A stretch of DNA of 64,000 nucleotides from Hyphococcus aureus (GTDB lineage: Bacteria; Pseudomonadota; Alphaproteobacteria; Caulobacterales; Parvularculaceae): assembly GCF_042643165.1 (NCBI RefSeq), contig NZ_JBHRSH010000002.1, positions 930,001 to 994,000 of the forward strand. Direction: 5' to 3'. The notes beneath the pieces are model-generated. The model did no database searches and was not told where the DNA came from. It worked only from the letters and a program-made list of their open reading frames with translations. Positions 7,966 to 16,141 of this stretch are shown here, piece after piece. A program made the translations under genes and the position numbers. Positions within the stretch are counted from its first letter, which is position 1; every line of letters starts with the position of its first letter.

Positions 7966-9324
7966 TCAGAACCGCCAGTCGACGCCGACAGCCGCGACAA
8001 AACCGCTGATGTCTGTTTCGCCCGTCACCGATCCGCGAAAGAGGTTTTCCGGATAGGCGGCGGATTCATTCAGCGGTGTTGTCTCGGCGATCGCGTAGGA
8101 TGCGGCGAGATGCAGCTTCGCGCGCTCCGACAGATCACGGGAATAGCCTGCGGCGAGCCACACACGGCTCGCGCCCGGCACCCGCGGGCTTGAAAAATCA
8201 GGGTTCGCCGGGTCGTCTTCATACATCACGCCGAGACGAACCGTCTGGGATGGACCGAAATCACGCTCAACGCCGACTGCCCCGGCCCATGTGTTTTTCC
8301 AGTTCTGCGTCGTCGTTTCCGCCGGTTGCGCAGGATTTTCAAAATTGAGGACGAGCTGGTCGAAACTCTTCCACCGCGTCTGCGTCGCCGAGGCGAGGAC
8401 ACGAGTCTTGTCATTGACCTCGTAGTTGAGGCCAAACTGAATATTCGCCGGCGTTGTGAAGCTGCTGGTGACGCCTGTGTCCTGAAACAGGCCGGCCAGT
8501 CCCGACAGCGTCTGGCCCGACGTCGAGGTTGAAATATCGAAGGCGGCGGTTCCGCTTAGTGAGTGTTCGACCTTGGAGGAAAAGCTCGCGCCAACCGTCA
8601 GCCGGTGGCCGACATGGCCTTGAAGGCCGACGACAAAACCTGTTCCCCAGTCATTCGCAGACACATCGACAGACGCATCATCCGTGCCCGGAATAGCCAT
8701 GGTCATCAACAGCGCCGATTCAATCCCGGCGGCGTCAATAGCGCCTTCGAGATCGATATCCACATATTCAAACTTCGGCCCCGCCGCGATTGACCAGCCT
8801 CCGAACGAAACGCCAAGCATTGGCTGGATCACGCCGGAAACGACTTGCGAGTATGTGCCGTGATAGCGCAAAGCGGACGTATCATCATATTCGGTGTTGA
8901 AGCCGAACGGCGCATATAGCGCGACTCCGGCGAAAAGATGATCGCTCAGCTTCACTGCTGCGGCGCCAGTCGGAATAACCGCATCGCCGATTATGCCTTC
9001 GCCCGCCGTGTCGCCGGCGACCGGAACGACGCCAAACAAGGCCGCGTTTGCATTCTCATAAGACGTGTCGTTGAGCACGCCGATAAAGGAGAGCGATGTT
9101 TCCATCCCCTCGACGCCAACAATCGACGCCGGGTTGAAATAGGCGTTGCCCGGCGTGGCCGGGGTCGCTTGCGCTCCCGCCGTGGCGGCGCCCAGCGCTT
9201 CGGCGCTTTGCAGGTTCAGCGCAAAGCCCGAGGCCATCGCCGGGGCGGCGCCCCCCGCCAATGCGATCAGGGAAAGCGGCGCGACGGCGTATTTTTTAGA
9301 GCCGTGCGGATTTTTGTACTTCAT
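7966..9324 (-). CDS. FadL/OmpP1/TodX-family outer-membrane transporter
   Basis: From the ATG at 9324 the 452-residue product has a signal peptide (residues 1-32, ending AAPAMASG) and then the FadL N-terminal motif FALNLQSAEALGAATAGAQA, followed by GNAYFNPASIVGVEG. This matches the hatch region of long-chain fatty-acid porins. The remainder shows barrel strands (LRYHGTYSQVVSGVIQPMLG, VVGLQGHVGHRLTVGASF) and ends in aromatic DWRF, the terminal residue expected for barrel assembly. An in-frame upstream extension lacks signal-peptide character. The gene heads a co-directional set with an acyl-CoA dehydrogenase, supporting fatty-acid or hydrophobic-substrate uptake. Confidence 0.92.
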   Translation of the reverse strand: MKYKNPHGSKKYAVAPLSLIALAGGAAPAMASGFALNLQSAEALGAATAGAQATPATPGNAYFNPASIVGVEGMETSLSFIGVLNDTSYENANAALFGVVPVAGDTAGEGIIGDAVIPTGAAAVKLSDHLFAGVALYAPFGFNTEYDDTSALRYHGTYSQVVSGVIQPMLGVSFGGWSIAAGPKFEYVDIDLEGAIDAAGIESALLMTMAIPGTDDASVDVSANDWGTGFVVGLQGHVGHRLTVGASFSSKVEHSLSGTAAFDISTSTSGQTLSGLAGLFQDTGVTSSFTTPANIQFGLNYEVNDKTRVLASATQTRWKSFDQLVLNFENPAQPAETTTQNWKNTWAGAVGVERDFGPSQTVRLGVMYEDDPANPDFSSPRVPGASRVWLAAGYSRDLSERAKLHLAASYAIAETTPLNESAAYPENLFRGSVTGETDISGFVAAVGVDWRF

Positions 9325-9494
9325 CTTGAAACGCCTTCTGCTGTTGCCCCGCGCCCTTCGGTTGTGGACGCCATATCCCCTCAGGGCTGGTTGCAGCGGA
9401 ACCTCGGCGAATCGCCTTTCCAATCCGTAAACGACCGGAAACAGGCCACGCAGCAGCGGCCTTTTGGGCTGGTTCGCCCAACGCGTCTACTTAA

Positions 9495-10358
9495 TCAATC
9501 GCCATCATCGAGGCGGCGGATCAGGCTAGAAGTGTCCTGGCGGCCGCCGCCCATGGCCTGAACATCGCCGTAAAACTGGTCCACAAGGGCTGTGACCGGC
9601 AGGCGAGCGCCGTTTTCGCGGGCTTCAGCCAGGGCGATGCGCAGATCCTTGCGCATCCAGTCGACCGCAAAGCCGAAATCGAACTCATCGGCGGCCATGG
9701 TCTTGGCCCGGTTTTCCATTTGCCAGCTCTGGGCCGCGCCGCCGGAAATCGCCTCCAGGACGCGGTCAATATCGATCCCGGCCTTTGCGGCGAAATGAAC
9801 GCCTTCCGACAAACCTTGCAGCACGCCGGCGATGCAGATCTGGTTCACCGACTTGCAAAGCTGGCCATGCCCTGCGGGACCGATATGAACAATCCTCGCC
9901 GCATAGGCTTCCATCGCCGGCCGAGCTGTCTCAACATCTTTTTCGTCGCCGCCGCACATGACGGACAGCTTTCCATTCTCGGCGCCCGCCTGCCCACCGG
10001 AGACCGGCGCGTCAACAAAACCGACATTCTTCTGCGCCAGCGCCGCATGAAGCTGGCGCGCGAGCGACGGCGACGCGGTCGTATGATCCACAAACACTGC
10101 GCCCGCTTTCAGACCGTCGAGCGCCGCGTCAACAACAGCGGCCACATCGGGATCGTCGCCAAGGCATGCAAAAACAAGGTCGGCATCCTTCACCGCCTCG
10201 ATCGGCGTTTCCGCCTGCACGCCTTTATATTTTTTCGCCCATTGATCGGCTTTGGCTGTCGTCCGGTTATAGACAGTGACGTCGTAACCTTTCGCCGCGA
10301 GATGGCCCGCCATGGGAAATCCCATCACACCAAGCCCGAGAAAAGCGGTTTTTGTCAT
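9495..10358 (-). CDS. 3-hydroxyisobutyrate-dehydrogenase-family NAD(P) oxidoreductase
   Basis: 287 residues with the beta-hydroxyacid dehydrogenase fingerprint: FLGLGVMGFPMAGHLAAKG (nucleotide-binding), DAPVSGGQAGAENGKLSVM (substrate loop) and GHGQLCKSVNQI, in which Lys169 is the expected catalytic lysine. Family members reduce or oxidise 3-hydroxyisobutyrate, tartronate semialdehyde or succinic semialdehyde, and the particular substrate is not readable here. Its ATG overlaps the stop of the upstream flavin reductase by four bases (ATGA), so the two are translationally coupled. Confidence 0.9.
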   Translation of the reverse strand: MTKTAFLGLGVMGFPMAGHLAAKGYDVTVYNRTTAKADQWAKKYKGVQAETPIEAVKDADLVFACLGDDPDVAAVVDAALDGLKAGAVFVDHTTASPSLARQLHAALAQKNVGFVDAPVSGGQAGAENGKLSVMCGGDEKDVETARPAMEAYAARIVHIGPAGHGQLCKSVNQICIAGVLQGLSEGVHFAAKAGIDIDRVLEAISGGAAQSWQMENRAKTMAADEFDFGFAVDWMRKDLRIALAEARENGARLPVTALVDQFYGDVQAMGGGRQDTSSLIRRLDDGD

Positions 10359-10837
10359 GTCGCCGGTGTTCCCTGAATGTAATTGCTGGCGAAATAAAGC
10401 AGCGGCGCGCCGTCAACACTGTCAAAACGCACGACTTCGCCAACCAGTATAATGTGATCGCCAGCGTCGTGGCGCGCGGCCACCTTGCAATCGAAACCGG
10501 CGAGACGCTCCTTGAGGATCGGCGCGCCCGTGACCCAGTTTTCGAATTCCTCCTCGCGCGGACCGTCAGGCAGGAAATGCGCGAACCGCTGGGACGCAGC
10601 CTGCTGATCGGCCCGGAGAATGGATACGCTGTAGCTGTCGGCGTTCATGAAAGCGCTGTATGTGGAAGCCCGGTTTTCCAGACACCAGAGCACCAGCGGC
10701 GGCTCCAGCGAGACCGATGTGAAGGAATTAATGGTGATAGCGGAAATCTCGCCCGCTGCGTTGCGGCAAGCGGCCACGCCAATTCCGGTGGCGAAACGGC
10801 CAAAAGCGTCCTTGAGCGGTCTGTATTTGTCTGTCAT
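10355..10837 (-). CDS. Flavin reductase family protein (FMN-binding split barrel)
   Basis: The start at 10837 gives 160 residues; the in-frame extension upstream is basic and unlike the family. MTDKYRPLKDAFGRFATGIGVA, then INSFTSVSLEPPLVLWCLENRAST and FAHFLPDG, are hallmarks of the flavin-reductase-like split barrel (HpaC/DIM6/NTAB family), which supplies reduced flavin to two-component monooxygenases. No oxygenase component is adjacent. The downstream dehydrogenase overlaps it by four bases, so they form a two-gene operon. Confidence 0.88.
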   Translation of the reverse strand: MTDKYRPLKDAFGRFATGIGVAACRNAAGEISAITINSFTSVSLEPPLVLWCLENRASTYSAFMNADSYSVSILRADQQAASQRFAHFLPDGPREEEFENWVTGAPILKERLAGFDCKVAARHDAGDHIILVGEVVRFDSVDGAPLLYFASNYIQGTPAT

Positions 10838-11013
10838 CGCTGGCTTCCGCCCTGTGGAGGCCGCCTTATGGGGGGCTTCCCACAACATATTGAAACATTT
10901 AGGACTTGTGGCGTTAGCACCAAATCGCGAAAATACAAAATGCAACAAGCGCCCTGACCGGACTGTCCGGCGGGGTAAAGGTTCACAACAGGGCCGGGTC
11001 ACGACAATCTGAC

Positions 11014-12873
11014 ATGATGGAAACTTTACAGGCAGCCCCGTGGCAGATGTGGGCCACCATGGCGATTGTCGCGGTGACGATCGTCTTTTACACCCTCGAC
11101 CGCTTTCCGCTGGAGCTTGTGTCAGGCGGCGCGATCGTTGCGCTTCTGGTGCTGTTTCTCATCGCGCCTTTCGAGGCCGACGGCGTAAACCGACTGTCGA
11201 CGGAAGTCCTTTTGTCCGGATTTGCGAGCCCCGCGCTGTTCGCCATTCTCGGGCTTTTGATTATCGGTCAGGGAATGTTCCAAGCCGGCGCGCTTGAACA
11301 CCCGACCGAGTATTTACTGCGCGCCTTCGACAAGCGGCCGATGATCGTCACCGGCCTGGTCTTCATCTTCATCATGATGATCAGCGCGTTTTTGAACAAC
11401 ACGCCTGTGGTTGTGATGTTTATTCCGATTATGGCGGCGATCGCGCAGCAGAGTAAAATCCGGGTGTCGCGCTTCATGATGCCGCTATCCTACTTGTCGA
11501 TCCTCGGCGGCATGACCACGCTGATCGGGTCTTCGACGAACCTCCTCGCCGCGCAGTCCTATCGCGCGACAACCGGCGGCGAAATTGGCTTCTTCGAACT
11601 GACCCCCATGGGGCTTATTCTCGCCTCCGCCGGCGTTATTTATATGGCGACCGCGGGACGCTGGCTGCTGCCGAAGCGGGACAACCCGAACCAGCCCGGC
11701 GTCAATGATCGCGAAGGCAAGCATTTCATCGCGCAGATTGAAATCACGCGCGGACACCCGCTTGTGGGCAAGGGCCCTGTCGCCGGGCTGTTCGTCGACC
11801 TGCCAGACATTACGGTGCGCATGGTGCAGCGGCGCGAGCGCGCGATGCTGCCGCCTTTTGAGGACTTCGCCTTTCGCGCAGGCGACTTCGTCATCGTTGC
11901 GGCCACGCGCGCCTCCCTCACCTCTTTGTTAAAATCGAGCCCGGAAATGCTCGAAGGCCTGATGGCCGAAACAACCATCGCCGATGAAGAAGACGGCTCA
12001 GTCCAGCGTTCGACCCAGCTCACCATGGTGGAGGCCATCGTGGCGCCCGGTTCGCGCCTTATCGGCCGGTCGGTGGCGCAGATCAGCTTCCACGCCCAGA
12101 CCAATTGCGTCATTCTCGGCATCGAACGGCGCAGCCGCATGATCCGCACCCAGATGAACACAATCCGGCTTGAGGCGGGCGATGTGCTCCTCATTCTTGG
12201 CGATCTGAAGGATATCCGCGCGCTCCGGTCCGACCGGGACATTCTGCTCCTTGAATGGTCCATGCAGGGGCTGCCCGACCAGCGCAACGCCAATGTCGCC
12301 GCGCTGATTTTCGCCGGCGTGATTGCGTTAACCGCCACAGGTCTCGCCCCCATCGCCGTTTCCGCAATCGCGGGCGCCACCGCGATGGTGGCGTTCGGGT
12401 GTCTCAATGTGCGTCAGGCGGCGCGGGCCATCGACAGGCGGATTTATCTGTTGATCGGCGCATCGCTAGCCATGGGCATAGCGCTGGAGCGCACCGGCGG
12501 CGCGGCTTTTCTCGGGCACGCCATTGCGACGCTTTCCGACGGCTTCGGGCCTATCGTTCTCATCTCGGCTTTCTTCATCATGTGCGCCGCATTGACCAAT
12601 GTTCTGTCCAATAATGCGACCGCCGTCCTGTTCACACCGGTCGCAGTCGCCGCGGCCCAGCAGGCGGGGATCGACGAACATATTCTCGTCCTCACTGTCA
12701 TCTTTGGATCGAACTGTTCCTTCGCGACGCCCATCGCCTATCAGACCAATCTCCTCGTGATGGGCCCCGGTCATTACAAATTTAGGGATTTCATGATCGT
12801 CGGCGGCCCGCTCATTATTCTCCTGTGGATTGTGTACACAGCGACGGCGAGCTTCTATTTTGGCCTGAATTAA
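11014..12873 (+). CDS. SLC13-family permease with two TrkA-C (RCK_C) domains
   Basis: 619 residues with about twelve hydrophobic helices split into two halves. The first half contains MMISAFLNNTPVVVMFIPIM and LGGMTTLIGSSTNLLA, the second AALTNVLSNNATAVLFTPVAV and NCSFATPIAYQTNLLVM; the paired N-N-x-x-[TV] and S-x-x-[TA] loops are the sodium/substrate sites of the divalent-anion symporter fold. Between the halves, residues ~232-310 and ~330-410 are two TrkA-C-like regulatory domains (GDFVIVAATRASL, GDVLLILGDLKDI). The substrate may be sulfate, a dicarboxylate or similar. The 175-bp spacer separates it from a divergent flavin reductase. Confidence 0.9.
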   Translation: MMETLQAAPWQMWATMAIVAVTIVFYTLDRFPLELVSGGAIVALLVLFLIAPFEADGVNRLSTEVLLSGFASPALFAILGLLIIGQGMFQAGALEHPTEYLLRAFDKRPMIVTGLVFIFIMMISAFLNNTPVVVMFIPIMAAIAQQSKIRVSRFMMPLSYLSILGGMTTLIGSSTNLLAAQSYRATTGGEIGFFELTPMGLILASAGVIYMATAGRWLLPKRDNPNQPGVNDREGKHFIAQIEITRGHPLVGKGPVAGLFVDLPDITVRMVQRRERAMLPPFEDFAFRAGDFVIVAATRASLTSLLKSSPEMLEGLMAETTIADEEDGSVQRSTQLTMVEAIVAPGSRLIGRSVAQISFHAQTNCVILGIERRSRMIRTQMNTIRLEAGDVLLILGDLKDIRALRSDRDILLLEWSMQGLPDQRNANVAALIFAGVIALTATGLAPIAVSAIAGATAMVAFGCLNVRQAARAIDRRIYLLIGASLAMGIALERTGGAAFLGHAIATLSDGFGPIVLISAFFIMCAALTNVLSNNATAVLFTPVAVAAAQQAGIDEHILVLTVIFGSNCSFATPIAYQTNLLVMGPGHYKFRDFMIVGGPLIILLWIVYTATASFYFGLN

Positions 12874-12955
12874 AGCCCATTTGACATGGGAATAGAACGG
12901 ATTCATTGCAGTCACGATAATGGCCCGCTAAGGTTTATCCCTTACGTTGGATCAC

Positions 12956-13735
12956 ATGAGTAACGAAGATTTCGCGCGACGGTTCGGCCTTGACGGGGGT
13001 GAGTTTTTCATCACAGCGCCCGCGCCTTGCCCTTATCTGAAAGGCAAACGGGAAAGGAAAATTTTTTCCTATCTCTCCGGCGACGGCGCCTCTTCCACAA
13101 ATGCGCTTCTGACGCGCCGTGGTTTCCGGCGGTCGCAAAATCTTATTTATTTGCCGGCTTGCGAAGCGTGCAGCGCCTGTGTGCCTGTGCGGATTGTCGT
13201 CGATGATTTCGATCTGTCGCGCTCGCGCCGCCGCACCCTCGCCCGCAACGCCGACATCATTCGCCGCATCAAGGGACCGCGCGCCACGGGCGAGCAATTC
13301 TCGATGTTGCGCGCCTATCTCGATGACCGTCACGGCGATGGCGGCATGGCCGATATGACCGTGCTCGACTACGCCTCCATGGTGGAGGAGACGGCGGTCG
13401 ACACCATCATCATCGAATACAGATTGCTGGACAAAGACACCGGCGAAGAGCGGCTCATTGGCGCAGCGCTCACCGACCGTCTTACTGACGGCCTTTCCAT
13501 GGTCTACTCATTCTTCGAGCCCGAAGACGACGTGCGCAGCCTCGGCCGCTTCATGATCCTCGATCACGTCTCTTTCGCGCGTGAGCTGGGCCTGCCTTAT
13601 GTTTATCTCGGTTACTGGGTGAATGGCTCAACCAAGATGGACTACAAGAAGACCTTCCAGCCGCTGGAAATGCTGGGCCCCAATGGCTGGACCCGGATGG
13701 ACCGCCAGACCAAGCCGGCCGACGCCGTTTTTTAA
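12956..13735 (+). CDS. bpt: Aspartate/glutamate leucyltransferase
   Basis: 259 residues from the ATG at 12956 (a TTG nine bases earlier is possible). The N-terminal APAPCPYL and CEACSACVPVRI cysteine clusters, the SRSRRRTLARN segment and the C-terminal YVYLGYWVNGSTKMDYKKTFQP are landmarks of the bacterial ATE/Bpt family. The enzyme transfers leucine from Leu-tRNA to N-terminal Asp or Glu of proteins, tagging them for ClpS-ClpAP degradation in the cytoplasm. The family length is normally about 240-260 residues, so the gene appears complete. It stands apart from the ClpXP/Lon block found 16 kb further on. Confidence 0.94.
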   Translation: MSNEDFARRFGLDGGEFFITAPAPCPYLKGKRERKIFSYLSGDGASSTNALLTRRGFRRSQNLIYLPACEACSACVPVRIVVDDFDLSRSRRRTLARNADIIRRIKGPRATGEQFSMLRAYLDDRHGDGGMADMTVLDYASMVEETAVDTIIIEYRLLDKDTGEERLIGAALTDRLTDGLSMVYSFFEPEDDVRSLGRFMILDHVSFARELGLPYVYLGYWVNGSTKMDYKKTFQPLEMLGPNGWTRMDRQTKPADAVF

Positions 13736-13851
13736 CGGTTTTCCTCTCGCACGCCCCCTGAACGCTCCAAACTGCTTTGCCCTCGCGCCGGGTCATTGTA
13801 CCGTTACACTTATCGAGCGGGCGGGGCTTTTTTGCATTGTTGGGAGTCGTC

Positions 13852-14229
13852 ATGAGCATCAGAGTACTTACCGCCGCCTTTGCCAGCATTTTTATCGTTG
13901 GCTGTTCGTCCTCAGCGCCGTTCAGCTACGCTAGCGACCGTTGCACCGGTCAGCACAATGCCTGCCAGACAGATTGCACCAGCCTGGATGACGGTCCGGC
14001 GCGCGCCGCCTGCATGCAGCGCTGCTACGCGGTCGAGAACACCTGCCGGAGCAGCGGATATGACGGGAGCGGATCATCGCTCGCCGTCAATAGCGGCGTC
14101 GGCGCCGCAAGAACGCGCGAAGAAAAAGAAGCCGCTTACGAAGCATGGCGCGCCAAACGCCAGCGCGAGCAACTGGAATCCGGCGAAAGCGACGTCGACA
14201 TCGAAGTCATCGAAGACGAAAAAAAATAA
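13852..14229 (+). CDS. Cysteine-rich lipoprotein upstream of the TRAP operon
   Basis: 125 residues. The N-terminus MSIRVLTAAFASIFIVGCSS is a lipoprotein signal with Cys18 as the lipidation site. A central region has six cysteines in the spacing C-x6-C-x3-C-x11-C-x3-C-x6-C (RCTGQHNACQTDC, AACMQRCYAVENTC), likely disulfide-bonded in the periplasm. The C-terminus is highly charged (EEKEAAYEAWRAKRQREQ) and probably helical. GGGAG precedes the ATG. Only 22 bases separate it from the TRAP binding protein, suggesting co-transcription. I do not recognise a family or function. Confidence 0.75.
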   Translation: MSIRVLTAAFASIFIVGCSSSAPFSYASDRCTGQHNACQTDCTSLDDGPARAACMQRCYAVENTCRSSGYDGSGSSLAVNSGVGAARTREEKEAAYEAWRAKRQREQLESGESDVDIEVIEDEKK

Positions 14230-14251
14230 TCAGGGAGGGGCGAACCGCCTC

Positions 14252-15367
14252 ATGATGAAGCGAAGACAATTACTCACAGGCGGCGCCTTGGGCGCCGCCG
14301 GACTGGTCGCAGGGTGTGAATGCGGCGCGCCCGCTGGCGGCGCAGCCATTCCGGGCGCGATCAATTCCCGCGAACTGAAAATGGTGACGACGTGGCCGAA
14401 GGATTTCCCCGGCCTTGGCGCCATGCCGGAACGTATTGCGCAATTCATCACTGAAATGTCCGGCGGCGCCATTACTGTGCGCGTCTTTGCAGCGGGCGAG
14501 CTAGTCAGCGCTTTTGAAAGTTTCGACGCCGTCTCCAACGGCGCAGCAGACATGTATCACGGCGCGGAATATTACTGGGTCGGGAAATCGCCGGGTTTCA
14601 ATTTCTTCACCGCCGTTCCCTTTGGCATGACCCTTTCGGAAATCATGGCGTGGACCGAATTCGGCGGCGGTCAGGCGCTCTGGGACGAGTTGTCCGCGCG
14701 GTTCAATATCAAACCGATCGCAGCCGGCAATTCCGGTCATCAACTTGGCGGCTGGTTCAAAAAAGAAATCAATTCGCTTGAAGATTTTCGCGGCTTGAAA
14801 ATGCGCATGCCCGGTCTTGGCGGCGAAGTCCTCCGCCGTATCGGCGCCTCCGCCGTCGCCATTTCCGGCGGCGAGATCTATCCCGCCATGCAATCCGGCG
14901 CCATCGACGCCACCGAATGGGTCGGCCCCTGGAACGATCTCGCTTTCGGTTTTTATCAGGAAGCGAAATATTATTACTGGCCCGGTTTTCACGAACCGGG
15001 TTCGCAGCTTGCCTGCGGAATCAATCTGGACCTCTGGGACACGCTGACGACAACAGAAAAATCGATCATCCAGGGCGCGTGTCAGCGCGCCAACAATATT
15101 TCCATCGCCGAGTTCACGCACCATAACGCCATCGCGCTGGAGCAATTGATCAACGAGCACGGTGTCCTATTGCGCCAGATGCCGGAGGATGTCATGGCCG
15201 CGCTCGCTGACGCCAGCAAAACCGTCCTGGAGGAAACCGCCGCGACAGACGACCTTACAGGCCGGATATATCAGAGCTTCCGGGAGTCTCTCATTCGATC
15301 CATGGAATGGGGACGGATTTCCGATGAAGCCTATATGTCCGCGCGCCGCAAAGCGTTCGATATTTGA
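14252..15367 (+). CDS. dctP: TRAP transporter substrate-binding protein (DctP/TakP type)
   Basis: 371 residues. The start MMKRRQLLTGGALGAAGLVAGCECG combines a Tat-like twin arginine with a lipobox (LVAGC), so the protein may be exported folded and lipid-anchored, rather than free in the periplasm. The mature part begins with ELKMVTTWPKDFPGLG, typical of TakP/alpha-keto-acid and mannitol/chloroaromatic TRAP receptors, and has LRMPGLGGEVLRRIGA-like ligand-site sequence and GAIDATEWVGPWND, the conserved segment that faces the carboxylate ligand. The binding-site Arg lies in KMRMPG. It is followed after three bases by dctQ. Confidence 0.92.
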   Translation: MMKRRQLLTGGALGAAGLVAGCECGAPAGGAAIPGAINSRELKMVTTWPKDFPGLGAMPERIAQFITEMSGGAITVRVFAAGELVSAFESFDAVSNGAADMYHGAEYYWVGKSPGFNFFTAVPFGMTLSEIMAWTEFGGGQALWDELSARFNIKPIAAGNSGHQLGGWFKKEINSLEDFRGLKMRMPGLGGEVLRRIGASAVAISGGEIYPAMQSGAIDATEWVGPWNDLAFGFYQEAKYYYWPGFHEPGSQLACGINLDLWDTLTTTEKSIIQGACQRANNISIAEFTHHNAIALEQLINEHGVLLRQMPEDVMAALADASKTVLEETAATDDLTGRIYQSFRESLIRSMEWGRISDEAYMSARRKAFDI

Positions 15368-15370
15368 GCC

Positions 15371-16141
15371 ATGCTTGAACTCATCGGCGATATTCTCAAC
15401 TGGGCCGCGGCTGGCGTTTTTTTTCCGCTGGCGCTTTTGCCGCTCGGTTTTTTGCTTTCGGAAAAAAGGCCGCTCCTGTTTTGGACCGCGCTCACTGGGT
15501 CGCTGGTTTTTGCTGGCGTTCTCTTCGTGCACCTGACGCCAATATTGGCGCTGACGCCGTCGTTAGCAAAAGTCATCTGGTTTGTGAGTTTATTCGCGGC
15601 GACAGTCGCAGCGACCGGCATCATCGGTTCAAGGAGATTGTCGTCACATCTGGTCAGCGCCTTTGTGGCGATTACCGGAACCATAGGCCGCACGGTGATG
15701 TGGCTGCTCCTCGCCATGGCGGTCACTCAGTTTGGCGTCGTCATTTTGCGCTATGTCTTCGGCCTCAACTACATCTTCATGCAGGAATCGATCACCTATA
15801 TGCATGGCGCCGTGTTCCTGCTCGCGGGCGGCTACGCCCTCCTCACTGACGACCATGTGCGCGTCGATATATTCTACCGCGCGGCGAGCCCGCGTAAAAA
15901 AGCGCTGACGGATCTCGCCGGGACGTATTTCCTGCTCTTTCCCGTTTGCCTTCTCCTGATCTGGACCGGCTCGCCTTATGTGGCGCGGTCATGGGCGGTT
16001 GGTGAAGGCTCGAATGAATCTTCGGGCATACAAGCGCTCTTCATTATCAAATCCTTCATTCCCGCTTTCGCTATCCTGATGATGATGGCCGGGTTTGTCA
16101 TCGCCGCGCGCGCCGTCGCCACGTTGAAGGAGCGCGGCTGA
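15371..16141 (+). CDS. dctQ: TRAP transporter small permease (DctQ) with extra N-terminal membrane domain
   Basis: 256 residues. Residues ~98-250 are an ordinary DctQ with four helices and the motifs LRYVFGLNYIFMQESITYMHGAVFLLAG and DDHVRVDIFY. Before this lies an unusual ~95-residue segment with three further hydrophobic helices (AAAGVFFPLALLPLGFLL, SLVFAGVLFVHLTPILAL, VIWFVSLFAATVAATGII). Typical DctQ proteins are about 160-190 residues, so this one is enlarged. The start is three bases after dctP and the stop overlaps the ATG of dctM (TGATG), so the three proteins are translationally coupled. Confidence 0.88.
   Translation: MLELIGDILNWAAAGVFFPLALLPLGFLLSEKRPLLFWTALTGSLVFAGVLFVHLTPILALTPSLAKVIWFVSLFAATVAATGIIGSRRLSSHLVSAFVAITGTIGRTVMWLLLAMAVTQFGVVILRYVFGLNYIFMQESITYMHGAVFLLAGGYALLTDDHVRVDIFYRAASPRKKALTDLAGTYFLLFPVCLLLIWTGSPYVARSWAVGEGSNESSGIQALFIIKSFIPAFAILMMMAGFVIAARAVATLKERG

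Noticed and set aside
13880..14251. Plus-strand frame that would extend the TRAP receptor upstream
   Set aside because: It overlaps the lipoprotein gene out of frame, and the receptor has a Tat/lipoprotein start at 14252.
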